64,000 nucleotides of DNA from Plecoglossus altivelis. Its lineage: Eukaryota > Chordata > Actinopteri > Osmeriformes > Plecoglossidae. Under the pieces are notes generated by a model. That model was not told the DNA's origin and did not search any database. It saw only the letters and a list, made by a program, of their open reading frames with translations. The stretch is from NCBI GenBank assembly GCA_036571765.1, contig BROE01000003.1, positions 15,144,055-15,208,054 of the forward strand. Reading direction: 5' to 3'. Below, piece after piece: positions 26,542-40,200 of the stretch. A program made the translations under genes and the position numbers. Every line of letters starts with the position of its first letter. Position 1 is the stretch's first letter.

Positions 26542-27704
26542 GAGAGAGAGAGAGGGTAGAGAGAGAGAGAGAGAGGGGAGAGAGAGAGGAGGGGGGAGCG
26601 GGGAGCGGGGAAGCAATATGTTCAGTCCACCAGCATTAAATCAATTCCACACCAGTTCTGCAACATCAATTCATGTCACATAAACAAAACATCTCACACA
26701 CTCTTTTCCATCGCCGCCCCTGTGCCACCAGCAACACAGAGTCACAGTCAGCTGTGCCACCAGCAACACAGAGTCACAGTCTTCACAGCCCAGCAACACA
26801 CAGCTGTCCCCTATTGAAGAGTCACAGTCCCCTGAGCCACCAGCAACACACAGCTGTCCACTATCACAGAGTCACAGTCCCCACAGCCCAGCAACACACA
26901 GATGTCCACTATCACAGAGTCACAGTCCCCCAACAGCCCAGCAACACACAGCTGTCCACTATCACAGAGTCACAGTCCCCCCACAGCCCAGAAACACGCA
27001 GCTGTCCACTATCACAGAGTCACAGTCCCCCCACAGCCCAGAAACACGCAGCTGTCCACTATCACAGAGTCACAGTCCCCACAGCCCAGTGGGACAGCCT
27101 GGCTGAGCCTTACTGGCCTCGTCTGGCCGCACACTGATACTGCAGGCGGTCGCTCTCTCCAAAACTTAACCAAACTCACATCAAGCACAGCTTTGAAAAT
27201 TCTCCCTTCGCTTTGAGACGGAGAGGGATTGTCGTCACTAAAGATTAGGCAGGCAGGGAGCCACGGAGGGAGGAGGAGAGATAGAAGGAGATCTGTGGGA
27301 CGGGGAGTCCTCGAAGGGTGCTGTTGGAGAAGCGCAAACTTTGTTGTCAAAGCTCCAAAACAAGAAGGCGTACAAACACTTGGCAAACTTTGATGACAAA
27401 TGGTCCATTACTTTGGACTTTCAAGCCAAATAAACAGTGGATTGCAGTTTTTGTCTCGCCAGTTTATTTATTCCTAATTCAATTTCAAATATGAGAAATG
27501 TTTTTTCTGTTCATCTTCTCTCCCACCGACATCTGAAGTGGAACGAATCCTGATAAAAACTAAAAACCACCGTGCAGAAACTGACAACACAGCATGGCCA
27601 GGAGACAGCAGCTTTTCAGGAGTCTGTGTGTGTGTGCGTGTGTGTGTGTGTGTGTCTGTGTGTGTGTGTGAAGGGTACTGCACTGTTAATGTACCATGCT
27701 CTAC

Positions 27705-27742
<38 letters not shown>

Positions 27743-27774
27743 GGGTACTGCACTACTAATGTACGATAGTCTAC

Positions 27775-27809
<35 letters not shown>

Positions 27810-27883
27810 GTGTGTGTGGGTGTGTGTCTGCGTGTGTGTGAAGGGTACTGCACTGCTAATGTACCATACTCTACTGTATGTGT

Positions 27884-27920
<37 letters not shown>

Positions 27921-28717
27921 GGCGTGTGCGCATGTGCGTCAGAAACAGCCCATGCTGGTGCTGACAGGGCTTGTCATGTTGGTCAGGTCCGCACCGAGGC
28001 TATGTGAGGGAGGAGAGAGACAAGATGCCCCGGCGCTCACGGCCCTCCAGCCATGACCTCTCACCCCCTCCGTTCATCCAACTAATGAAACGGCTCCTTG
28101 TGGAACGGTACTGTTGGAAATGATTACAGCAGGAGAACCGAACGACGGGCGCTCGCTTCAAAGGCTTCAAATGGAAGCCTACCGAAGTGAGTGGAGAGTC
28201 CTTGCCCGAAGGGGGAGGTGTGGACGGATGATGGAAGGAGAAGGATGGAGAGAGAGGTTCGGGTGGAGACGATAAGATGTGCTTCAGTAAGATCCTCAGT
28301 CCACAAGACCGAGGCAGGGACTAGGCCTGGTTCCTCTTCCAGCACACGGCATCAACACTGTCTCTGCCTGAGCTGCTGTGAACCACTGCAGATTACAACA
28401 CAATAGAATACAACAGAACACAATTAACAATGTCACACACCCCAGCTGAGTCATTAAACCAAAAATCGAAAGTGATCGTTACCTCCTTAAAGATCCTTTA
28501 ATGAGCCACCAGACCAGATACATGGAGAAAACCTTCTTGGAGCGTGCAGGTCTATAAAGTCTAAATTGTGCATGTGTGTGTTGTGGTGTTAAAACTGTGA
28601 ACGAAACAGAAGACCTTGTCTGTCATCAGCCACCAAATCTGTTTATTCACTGAAATTACCTTAGTTTTGGTTTTCTGGGTGATTGCACAGATGTGTGTGT
28701 GGGAGTGTGTGTGTGTG

Positions 28718-28772
<55 letters not shown>

Positions 28773-31700
28773 GTGTGTGTGTGTGAGTGTAAATGTGCAT
28801 GCATCCCTAGTATCCAGTCACAGTTAGCTCAGTAATGAAGCTTCCTCACTGAAGCGTAACAGTTTCCTCCCACCACTCTCCACTATCACCTCTCTCTCCC
28901 TGTCTCCCTCCTCATCCCTCCTGTCTCTCTTCCTGTCTCCCTCCTCATCCCTCCTGTCTCTCTCTCTCCTCATCCCTCCTGTCTCTCTCCCTGTCTCCCT
29001 CCTCATCCCTCCTGTCTCTCTCTCCTTCCTCATCCCTCCTGTCTCTCTCCCTGTCTCCCTCCTCATCCCTCCTGTCTCTCTCTCCCTCCTCATCCCTCCT
29101 GTCTCTCTCCCTGTCTCCCTCCTCATCCCTCCTGTCTCTCTCTCCCTCCTCATCCTGTCTCTCTCTCCCTCCGCATCCCCCTGTCTCTCTTCCTGTCTCA
29201 CTCCTCATCCCTCCTGTCTCTCTCTCACTCCTCATCCCTCCTGTTTCTCTTCCTGTCTCACTCCTCATCCCTCCTGTCTCTCTATCTCCCTCCTCATCCC
29301 TTTGTCTCTCTCTGTCTCCCTCCACATCCCTCTGGTCTCACTCTCTCTGCTACAGTATCTCTCCTGTCTCGTCCTGTCTCCCTGCTACAGTGTCTCTCCT
29401 GTCTCTCCTGTCTCCCTGCTACAGTATCTCTCCTGTCTCTCCTGTCTCCCTGCTACAGTATCTCTCCTGTTTCGTCCTGTCTCCCTGCTACAGTATCTCT
29501 CCTGCCTCTCCTGTCTCCCTGCTACAGTATCTCTCCTGCCTCTCCTGTCTCCCTGCTACAGTATCTCTCCTGTCTCTCTCTGTCTCCCTGCTACATTATC
29601 TCAGTATCTCCCTCTGTAATGCTCTGGACTTCCTCTCACACCATTTTCTTGCACCTTGCATACATCTGTGAGTACAGCTACTGTCTAATCCCTACTGTTT
29701 GAGCCTGGCTCCCCTTGGTTATAGCTTTTTGCTCACCCTTTCCCCCTATGTCCCTCAGCTCTGGTCTTTGTTTAAATCACCTCTATGAACGTAAGTGGAA
29801 TGTTATACTCCTGGTCCTTGGAAAGGCTGGACAATCTACTGCATTCTTGCAAGTCAGTGGCATAGAGAACTGCAGCAGGGCTGAATAATGCCATTGCTCC
29901 CGACCACGTATCCTCCTTTCATACTTCATTATTCATTAAGGTTGTAATTACAACCATGATAGTGACTGCCATCCCCCCCCACCCCTGCACCCTGATCTGT
30001 CTCGCTTATGAACGTTGCTATGCTGACTTCACCAGCAGGATGGCAGGCACCATACTGAGGCAAGGAGGGAGAGAGGGAGACATAGAGAGAAGTAGAAAGG
30101 GAGAGAGAGGGAGATAGAGAGAGAGAGACAGAGGGAGGGAAAGAGAGATGGAGAGAGAGAGACAGAGGGAGGTAAAAGGAGTTGGAGAGGGAGAGCGAGA
30201 GAGACAGAGGGAGGGAAAGGGAGATGGAGAGAGAGACCGCGAGAGAGAGAGACCAAGGGAGGGAAAGTGAGATGGAGAGAAGGGTCGGGGGGTTGAGGGG
30301 TGCAGGCGGAAGTAATGAAAAGCTGGAGGTCAGACAGGTAAGAAGAGAGTGAGGTCATGTTTGAGCTGCAGGTAAGTGATGGTGTTTGCGTCGGCCTCAC
30401 GAGCCACTGTGGAAATGCATGTGCGAGGGAACGAGCACGGCAGCGGGTGAGCGTGACCTCAGAGAGATAGCCATTAGTGTGTGTCCTTCCTCACGGGTCT
30501 GGAACGCGGTCATTTGTGAAGGCTTCATCTAGTCCCCGAGTCAAATGCCGAAGCCAGCATTATGTAGAGCACAGCATCCCCACACATACACGCACAGCTC
30601 ACTTCCACAACGCGAGGACGAACGCAGGCTGTGCGCGCGCCTTCAAAGTTGCAAGGCAAGCGCCCAATCCGGCATCTGGCGTGCTTTGAGACCAAGAAGT
30701 CTCCGCGCGAACGCGGGATTCCGAAAGTTTTCTTTTGGAAGGAAGTGGGTTGTTAGTCTACGTCGGAAGGCTGCATTCAGCCTGCGAGGAGGAGGATGAG
30801 TGAGGAGGGCAGGGGGTGGAGACCACCAGCCCCTCTCTAAAGGTTCCTCTATGCATCAACTGGCCAGAGCAGGCCCAGACAAGGCAGTCTGGTTATCTTT
30901 GTGGGCCCACATGGCCTCTGGCTCCACCAGGCACAATAGGGTAGACGTCATCCCAGCTGAAGTCTTTACACGGAGGAGATGGAGTGTTGGGGAGGAGTAC
31001 AGGAAGAGAGATGACCAAGACAGGAGATGGAAGGCAAAACAATAGAGGAAGAGAGAGAAGAAAGAGAGCAGAAATGATGCAGTTATTTCTTGCAGCCTGT
31101 CTGGATCTCTGAGGACCTCTGACAGTCTGGCTCAGATGACTTATACACTAATTAACAACTCTGGCTGCTTCTATATTGTATATTTAATGAGTATGACCCG
31201 GTGTTTGTGCGTGTGTGTGCGAGTGCATGCGTATGTGTGCGTGTGTGCGCGCACGCGTGTGTGTGCGGGCGTGTGTGTGCGCGCGTGTGTGTGAGTATGC
31301 TGTCCAGTACTGATCAAGGGAGTAAGATGGAATGAAAGCTAAATCAATAATAAACCTCAACCCACTCTTTCTCTGTCTGTCTGAGTGTGTGTGTGTGTGT
31401 GTCGCTATGTGTGTGCGTGTGTGTCTCTCTCTCGCTCTCTCTCTCTCTCTGTCTATTTGTGTGTGTGTGTCATGTGTCTCTCTCTTTGTGTGTGTCTGTG
31501 TGTGTGTGTGTGTGTCTCTGTCTCTCCATCTCTCTCTGTCTTTTTCTCTCTGTGTCTATCTCTGTGTCTCTCTCTGAGTCTCTTTCTCTCCGTCTTTCTG
31601 TGTGTGTGTGTGTGTGTGTATCTCCCTCTGTGTCTCTATCTTCCTCTCTCTCTATGGCTCTCTCTCTCTTCCCCTCTCTCTCTCTCTCTGTCTCTCTCTA

Positions 31701-34700
31701 TCCCGCCTGTTTCTCTGTGTTTCTCTCTCTCTCCCTCTCTCTCCCTCTCTCTCCCTCTCTCTGTCTCGCCAGCTTCCTTGTTGAGGACAGTGGTAAGTGT
31801 CTCCGTCTTAATCAGAGGCTCCTGCAGGAGTACACTCCAGCACAGGGCCAGCCAGTCTACTCCAGCAGCCCTCCATATTTTATAGCTCAGATAAAGCAGC
31901 CGTTCATAATGAATGAGCAAGAATGAATGGGAAGGAAAGGCAGTATTGGTTCACGTCAGGCTTCCACAGAACTACCTCACAGGATGCGCGTGTGTGCGTG
32001 AGGGGGGGGTGTTTTGTGTGTGTGTGTCAGACTGTGAGTGTGTGTCTGTGTGAGTGTGTGTGTGTGTGATTGTGTGTATGTGTGAGTGTGTGTGTGTATG
32101 TGGAGAGAGTGTGAGTGTGAGTGTATGTGTGAGAGTGTGTGTGACCGTGTGAGTGTGGGTGTGAGTGTGAGAGTGAGAGTGTGTGTGTGGAGAGAGTGTG
32201 AGTGTGTGTCTGCGTGAGAGTGTGTGTGAGAGTGTGAGTGTGTGTGTGTCTATGTGGAGAGAGTGTGAGTGTGCGTGTGAGTGTGTGTGTGACTGTGAGT
32301 GTGTGTGAGGGGTTTTGCATGGCTGTGTCTGCAGTGGTTTCACATGCCTGGTTGACCTCAGCTGCTTGGTCTGGATGGGAGTAAACACCTCGTCTAGTCT
32401 GGGAGCATCTAGTCTAGGAGCGTCTAGTCTGGGAGCGTCTAGTCTGGGAGCGTATAGTCAGGGAGCGTCTAGTCTTGGAGCGTCTAGTCTGGGAGCGTCT
32501 AGTCTGGGAGCGTCTAGTCTGGGAGCGTCTAGTCAGGGAGCGTCTAGTCTGGGAGCGTCTAGTCTGGGAGCGTCTAGTCTGGGAGCGTCTAGTCTGGGAC
32601 TCCTCAGAACCAGGACCCAAGCATCACCCAGGGTTACTGAGCTGCATGCTGGCCTCCACAGCTTCAGAGCCAGGGCCACTTTGTGGACCTGAAGGAACCC
32701 ACTGGCCCATCCTGCCCAGCTCTGACACCAAGGCCTCTTCAGCAGTCTCAGAGACTTCAGACCAAGCATCAGTCACTGGGACGGACCTTCAAACTTACAA
32801 CTTGAAGTAGATGATGCAGCCGCTTGACACGGGACTGCCAAGCGTAGCAGGAGACAAACCCCTCAGTGATATTCAAGCTGACATCAGTGGCGTCACACTG
32901 CACGCTGAAGTTACCGGAACATCAGAGCCTGACATGCAATTTCACCCTTGTGGAACGACGCGCAAATCTACATTGAATTAACTCGTGTTTCGCAGATACA
33001 CATCCTCAAACGCTCAGACAAACAAGACTTTTCCATCCCACAAGTCAGGCAACTCATCTTCAAGCTATCATTCTGCTCCGAGAAGTCGAAATTGCAGTAC
33101 TTCTCCATCAAGCTTGGTTGTCTATCGTGACCTAAATCCAAGCCTTATTTAATAGTCAATTACATTCTTGTGCAATTCACGAGAATAAAAGTCTGTAATT
33201 CCGAGTTAGTAGAAAACACTTATGTGGTAGACACCATTATCGCTGCAAGAACCCTCTCCAGCGAACTAATGATTACCACCAGTAGACCGACGTCTAGATA
33301 TTGCTGTGGCAACCGTTACAGTTACCGGCATGGCATACCCTTTAGTACGCTGTCAAAAAGTACAAACATGGTTAAAAGCCCTCGGCCATCATGACATGCT
33401 TGTGATGATGCGTCCTTATGACAAGGACGTCCTTGTATCCTCGTGATGTTGGTTATATGAGGAAATCACCTTTCCCCCAACGATCCTTTGCTTAGAATTT
33501 CTATCTCGGTCTACATCCACTTCTAAATCTACCTCAATCTACCTTCAGAAAGTGTCTAGTTCAATGTCCTGTCACTTAGTGTATTAACTTGAATGTCTAG
33601 CATGAAAACAGGAGGTTGTTCGGTATTGCGATGAGGCTTGGAAGCACTGACTAGACCTTGATGGGACGCCAATGACAGCGTCATGACAAGGATGTGAAAG
33701 GGTAAAAAAAAAGACTGTCTCTGCCAGTAAATTCCAGTGAGAGGACAGATTAGGATCAGGACTCGGAAGCTTTAGAGAGAGGAGAAGGTTTGTTAGGTGT
33801 TCACTTGGGGACATGCACACTTGGACCAGGCTGTGTCGATCGCTGACTTCACCTCACCCGCTATCCAAGTGGCACTGCACCAAGGGGAACGGTGCGTGGA
33901 GCGCTCCCAAAATGCACCTTTAAAACAAAGTCTTCTTCCTTCTCGTACCTCTCCGCCTCTATCCCTCCCTCCCCTCCAGTCTCTCCATCCACCCTTGTCT
34001 TCACTCCCTCCCATTGAGACGCATCTGGTGCTCGCCAGCCACGCCCCCCTCACGATGTCCCCGCCTGCGCCTCCGGAGCTCCCCGCTCTCTCCGAGGGGC
34101 CTCGGGTTCTGAGCGAGCAGCGTTGATCTGAGGGCCCCATCTGGCAAGAGCCCCGGCGTGTAATCCAGACACAGCTCCTCTCGCTCCTGCCCGTGCTGCA
34201 GTCATTATCCAGGTCCATCTGGGACATGCAGAGAGCAGGCCAGGACGATGGGGTAGCAGGCGGTCTAAGAAGGGACCAACGACACGGAATAACACAGCAA
34301 GGGAGATGTTCAACTTTAACTCTGTCACGGGAAATATGGAAATATGGGCCTCCGGTGTGAGGTTTTTAGGGGCGTTTGTGATCAAAAAAAGCCTTCCATG
34401 GTGAGGACAGGATTGGGTCCATCAGAGCCGGTGGAAGGTTATACAGTGCAGCTGGGTTAGGCTGCGGTTGGTGCAAGCACACCCAGGGGGCCGGACATAC
34501 TCTGTTAAACACACTCGCCTCTCGAGACTCACAGGCAGAAAAAGAGCCGGCGATTCAATTAACTCAGGTTAATGGGCTACGATCAAGACTCAGATACCTT
34601 GAAAACCACACAGGCACAGACGCTCACTCCGCCACACACGCTCACACCGACAAATGCTGGGGTCTGGACTGTTCCCTAGGGGGGTGAACAATGATGCTGG

Positions 34701-37183
34701 ATTGATGCTGCCAATTTGACACAACTAGTTGGTTTCATCAGTGTTTAAATGACATGGAAGAAAGGTAAGCCAAAAAATCAGCCTTCAGTCAAACACACAG
34801 TGAGAGCCCTCCTCTGCCAGCCCCGACGGGTCTTCCTCGGGTAGAATGTGATAAACAATGCGACATAACAGACTGTTTTTGTCATCATAAAATCATGAGT
34901 GTTCACACCCAGATGCTAAAAATGACGCTTCCAGTAAAATGGTGTCCTGTTGTTCCTGTTGTATATTGTAGATGATGGGTTACATAAAAGACGTTATCGC
35001 TCACTACGGGGATCGTAGACCTGCATCCTTAGATACCCCTCACACACTCGCACACGTACACACAGTATATAAAGCATATGTGCAGTCCATAAATACATGC
35101 TCATACGTGCACGTATACACACACACGCGCAAACGCGAAGTGCGCGCACCTCTCCTGCATTGTGAAGCAGCCTCTTATCTCTACCTGCGGACCAGACTGC
35201 ACAGTGAACGACCTCAGAATATGAAAGGCTACAGTAGGCTGGCAGAGCGCAGAGACCTGGGCTGGATCTCTTCACACACTCCAAACTTTACAATAAAAGG
35301 AAGCTCTGCCTTCCGGCCTGTCTTCTGCACTGTCTTCTGCATGGCTTGCTCAGCCCTCCGCTAACCTCAGCACACCCCAGAGTTCTAGCTAGCCTCGCAG
35401 GCTAGCGGCCGGCCTCAGCGTAGGTCGATATGAATATGAGGCCCAAAAATGTGAAGACTTGATTTGAAACGTAACTGATTGAACCCACGCAGGGGTAAGT
35501 GTCTGTTTTTGGTGAAATGGCTGAGAAAACACTTTTAGGTGGGATGGTAACTCTTGTGGTTGACATGAACAAACCAGTCTAAACACCCTCCCTCTCTATT
35601 GATCTAAACAGTTCAACCATGTAGCAAAGCAATCGCACAGCGTCTCCGGCACCATTACTCACAAACCCCTCGCGCACACAATCACACCAGGCACACACAC
35701 ACATACACGCAGACACACACGCATACCCAAACAGCATTCGACAGTAATTAAACGACGCCAAAGTGAACATGTGCACACATGCAACATTTGTTTGGATGTA
35801 ATGGATCAAAGAGGTGTCGGAGCTTAGAGGGGTCTGTCACTCTCTCTCTGCAGCTAAAACCACATCCTCATGCCCAACGATACTGACAGTGCAAACACAC
35901 GCACACACATCAACTCAACTCCTCTTCTTTATCGCTGCTGACAGACCAGACAGCATGTGCCACGTAAACCTGCACTTACCGTTAGACAGCTGGGAGATAT
36001 AAACCCACATCAACTCACACCCTCACGTGCACACTCGCAGACACACGCAACTTCCAGCTAACACTAATCAACGCAGCAGACGTCTCAACGAGCCGACGTT
36101 CTCAACGGTAGCGGCAAACGTTCGAGCAGGTCAAAGGTCGCTCTAACTCTGCACGGCAGGGGGGGGGTCGACAATTTCGGGAACACTGCGATGGGAACGG
36201 CGGAGACGGACTGATGTAAGACCGGGCATGGGGGGGGGGGTGAGGAAGGAAAATCACGACTGAGGAAGAGGATGGGGGAGAGAGAGGCTTAGGAAGAGAG
36301 AGGAGAGGGAGAGGAGACAGGGAGAGAGACAGAAACAGCGAGTCTAGCACTGCAGATGGAGCTGAGGAAGGCTGCTCGCTAGCCTGCTGCCCCGAGCCCC
36401 TGCCGTTTGGCAGGTTGCAGTCTGGTGCGGGGCTGCGGTGCTGCTCATTGACAAAGGAGATAGTGCAAATAGCCTGGAGAGCTCTCATCCCATTGGCAAC
36501 CAAGTAGAGAATTACTTTATTGACTGCAAAGGCGATGGTGAGCAGAACGTCTTAGGAGGGGGCTGGACTATTAGAGACTGCTACCAGGCTATTCAAGACA
36601 CGCTTCACTTTCTCTCTCTCAGTGGGGCCGCCTGCCCAGCTTGGTACAGCCTTTCTCATGACAGCGTCTTGTTCAACAATGTCTACCACAACACACATCA
36701 CTTCATTACTGAATCACATACAACAGGACAATGCCTGGATCCGACGGTTGTGTCAAATGCTAATGGCGCGCGGCCAAGGCTTCCTGTCTCCGCTGCTCTT
36801 AGCGGTCCAGCTTGATCCGGCTGGGTTCTGATCGTGCCATTGACTACCAGGCCAGCAGCACAGACCTCCAACCAAAGCTGAAATGCGATTGGTTCTCATG
36901 CCTGCATCCATCCCTGGCTTCATTAAGACCAGGCTAAACTAATTTACCTCCTGCTCTCGGAGATGTCCCCCTGGCTCACTCACCTTTCCTTTACCTCTCT
37001 CTTTCTCTGTCTCTCTTTTTCCCTCTCTCTCTCTCTTTCTCTGTCTCTCTTTCTCTGTCTCTCTCTTTTTCTCTCGCTCTTTCTCTCTCTTTCTCTGTCA
37101 CAATTTCTCTGTCTCTCTCTGACTCTCTCTCTTTCTCTATCTGTCTCTCTCTGTTTCTCTCTCTTTCTCTCTCTCTCTCTCTG

Positions 37184-37238
<55 letters not shown>

Positions 37239-40200
37239 CTTTCTCTGTCTCTCTCTCTCTATCTCATTTTGTCTTTATGTTGTTTTGTTGGTTTCCATCG
37301 CTGCTTCTATTCTGTTGACCTGAGACACACGCAGACACACACACACATACAGCCTGCAATGCCAAGTCAACCTAATGCCTGGTTCTAGTGAACCAAGTAA
37401 TGGCAGGAGCCTAGCCAATCCCCAAGGAGCATGTGAGCTGGTGATCAATGCAGTAATCAGTTAGAAAGTGTTTCGGCCAGTTTATCACTGTGGTCTCTTC
37501 AATATTGTGCGGGTGATTAATGGCATATCACAGCAATAGGAATTGGTTCCTGCATACGTTACCGCTCAAAATGTGGCACAACATGATTTAATTTCGCAAT
37601 TTCATTACTTTGAGAGGATTATTATGACTATCGTCATTTTTGATGTTTCTCTTTGTGCAGACTTATCGTTCTGCAGCCCACACCTCAGTCTAGGTCCAGA
37701 CCTGCCGGGTCTGAACCAGCCAGTCTGGACTGAGGAGGCTGGGGCTTGGCCAGTGAAGAGAGACCATGATGACGCTGTCTCTCTGTCTTGATGGGTCACT
37801 GCCCAGAACGTGGCTCTCTGCCTGCCCTGCTGTCTCACAGGGTCAGCGCTATCTCTGTGGACTGGACTGGGCTTGCCAGGACGGACAATGGACAATTGTC
37901 ACCCTGGCTTTGCTGTTGAGACCGCTCAGTCTGTTTCTCTGCCTCTGTCTCTTTCTCTCTCGTTTTCTCCCTCAATCCATCCACCTCTCTGTTTCTCTCG
38001 ACATCTCCCTCAATCCATCCACCTCTGTTTCTCTCTCCCTCAAGCCATCCACCTGTGTGTGTCACTCTCTCCCTCTCCCAGAAGCCATCCACCTGTGTGT
38101 GTCACTCTCTCCCTCTCCCACAAGCCATCCACCTGTGCGTCTCGCTCTCCCTCTCTCCTCCCTCTCGCTCAAGCCATCCACCTCTCCATCTCCCTCTCGC
38201 TCAAGCCATCCACATCTCTCTCTCTCTGCCTGGCTAGTGGAAGGGGAGTCTGGGAGGGGGTTATAGGGAGAGGAATGCTGGACCAGGGGTGCTCTGGACA
38301 GCTGGTGAGGGATGCAGGGAGCAGCGCGTCCCGTCTCGTGCCACGGCTGCTGTGAATGAACTAAAAATAGCGAGCGGAGGACGTGAGGTGCTTTCCAGAG
38401 AGAAGAGAGGCGCCGCGAGCGTGTGTGTGATACGTGGTTAGCCTGAGGAGGAGGCTGAGAGAGACAGACTGGCTAACACTGAGGAGGAGGAGGAGGGATC
38501 CTTGACGCGGGGAAACGGAGGGAGGGAGGGAGGGAGGGAGGGAGGGAGGAATGGAGGGAGGGAGGCAGGGAAGAGACCTTCCAGCCTGAAGAGTGGAACT
38601 AAAGAGGGACAGGTTCCAAAACAGCCAGAGTTGGATGAAAGACTTAGAGAGCGAAGGAGACGAGGGGAACGAGTGTTAGAGTGAGAACGAGAGCAGAGGA
38701 ACAGGAACAGGAGAGAGTGTTTGAACAATGATGTTAATATCACAGAATATCACAGTGCTAATATCTCACAGAAGAGAAGAAGAAACAGAAGGAGGCTGAC
38801 ATCTACAGTAGGCTGAGTAGGGAGGTGAAGACCAGCCACCAAAACACAGTCAATGAGATGTCTTGTCACCTGATCATCCACACAGGTGTGGTACTACAGG
38901 TGAGCAGGCAGGCTCATAAGGGGAGGTGGCTGAGTGTATGTACAGTAGGCCTACCCACACGGCACAACATGCCAGCCTAGCTTTGTCAGTGCAGCGTAGC
39001 ATACACACTGATCTGGACGACGCCTTTACCATCTCCAGCACAAACCCCTGGGTGGCCATGACATCACTCATTTGTCTTCCTGTTCTCCAGCTTTTGAGAG
39101 AAATGGTCTGAAGCACGGGATGATGTCATTTCTCTCTAGATTCAGTCTTTAAACACAGCAGGGGGTGCGGAATCTCCAAGCACACCAGGCTGCTGGTTAA
39201 TTGGCTCAGTCTGTCTATCTTTCACTGTTGTCACGTTAAGGCTGGGTTGTTTTTTTTTTGTTCGGCGTTTCCTTATTCCACGCGTGTCTGTTCCTCCTCT
39301 GTGTGTAATTGGTGTATCTGTAAGTGTGTTGTTTCTCCTCTTTACCCTGTGTAAGCACATTAAGAGGTGTCCCTTGGTGTACTGTGTTATGGGATTAAGA
39401 TTTAGAGTGTGTGTGCGCGCGCGCGCGGGTGTGTGAGTGTGTCCGTGGAGAACAAGGCTTTGTTCACAGCCGGAGAGTCCGTAGAATTCCGTTCTTTCTT
39501 CTCAACGTTCTACTTCTCTTTTCCCTCCGTCCCCCCCCCTCGATTCTGACCACGCAGCATGAAGAGCTCGTCTTTTGCTTGGATACATGACACCACACAA
39601 AGCACGCACGCAGCAGGATGGGTACTCATCATCAACCCACCAATGAAAGGGATACTCTGGGTGAGAACGTAAGAGAAGGGAACTCGATTGGTTGAGGTGG
39701 GAGGGATCGGACTCACCAAAAGACTTCTCTGTTTATTGGACTTCAGAAGGCAAAAAACCCGCAGAGAGGACCTAGTCCCACAGACAGTTGAAATAGAAGC
39801 TTAATGTTCTTGTTGTTGCGGTTCTGCAAACTCCTTCACCGGGGCCTAATGCATGTACGTGAGGGTATACGTTCGTGAGAGAAGGGGGTTTATCTGGGAT
39901 TAAATGTTTGGGAGCTGTACATGGCTTTATAAGTCCATCGATCAGTCAATGCTAAAGCCTTCATCCTCGCTGGACACGGTGCTTTCTCCTTATTAAGCCA
40001 GAAACGTGACCCTGTTCGTACCTAACCTGAAGCAACGGACAGAGTTGCTGTTGGGAGAAGTAGGTGAGAGCTGCTGGCCATTAGCCCTGCTGCTGCTCAG
40101 ATCCTCATCTAGTCATCCACCCCCCACCCCCCACCCCACACACACACACACACACACCCCACACACACACACACAGCCCTGGACCTCTGCTCTGGGTTCA

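Noticed and set aside
31385..31926. 166-179-codon Cys/Val/Ser/Leu frames resembling a Cys-rich membrane protein
   Set aside because: Direct reading of GT and CT microsatellites.
33797..34227. Overlapping 109- and 144-codon frames in a GC-richer part of intron 1
   Set aside because: No recognisable domain, both strands equally open, and no splice context. Probably composition only.
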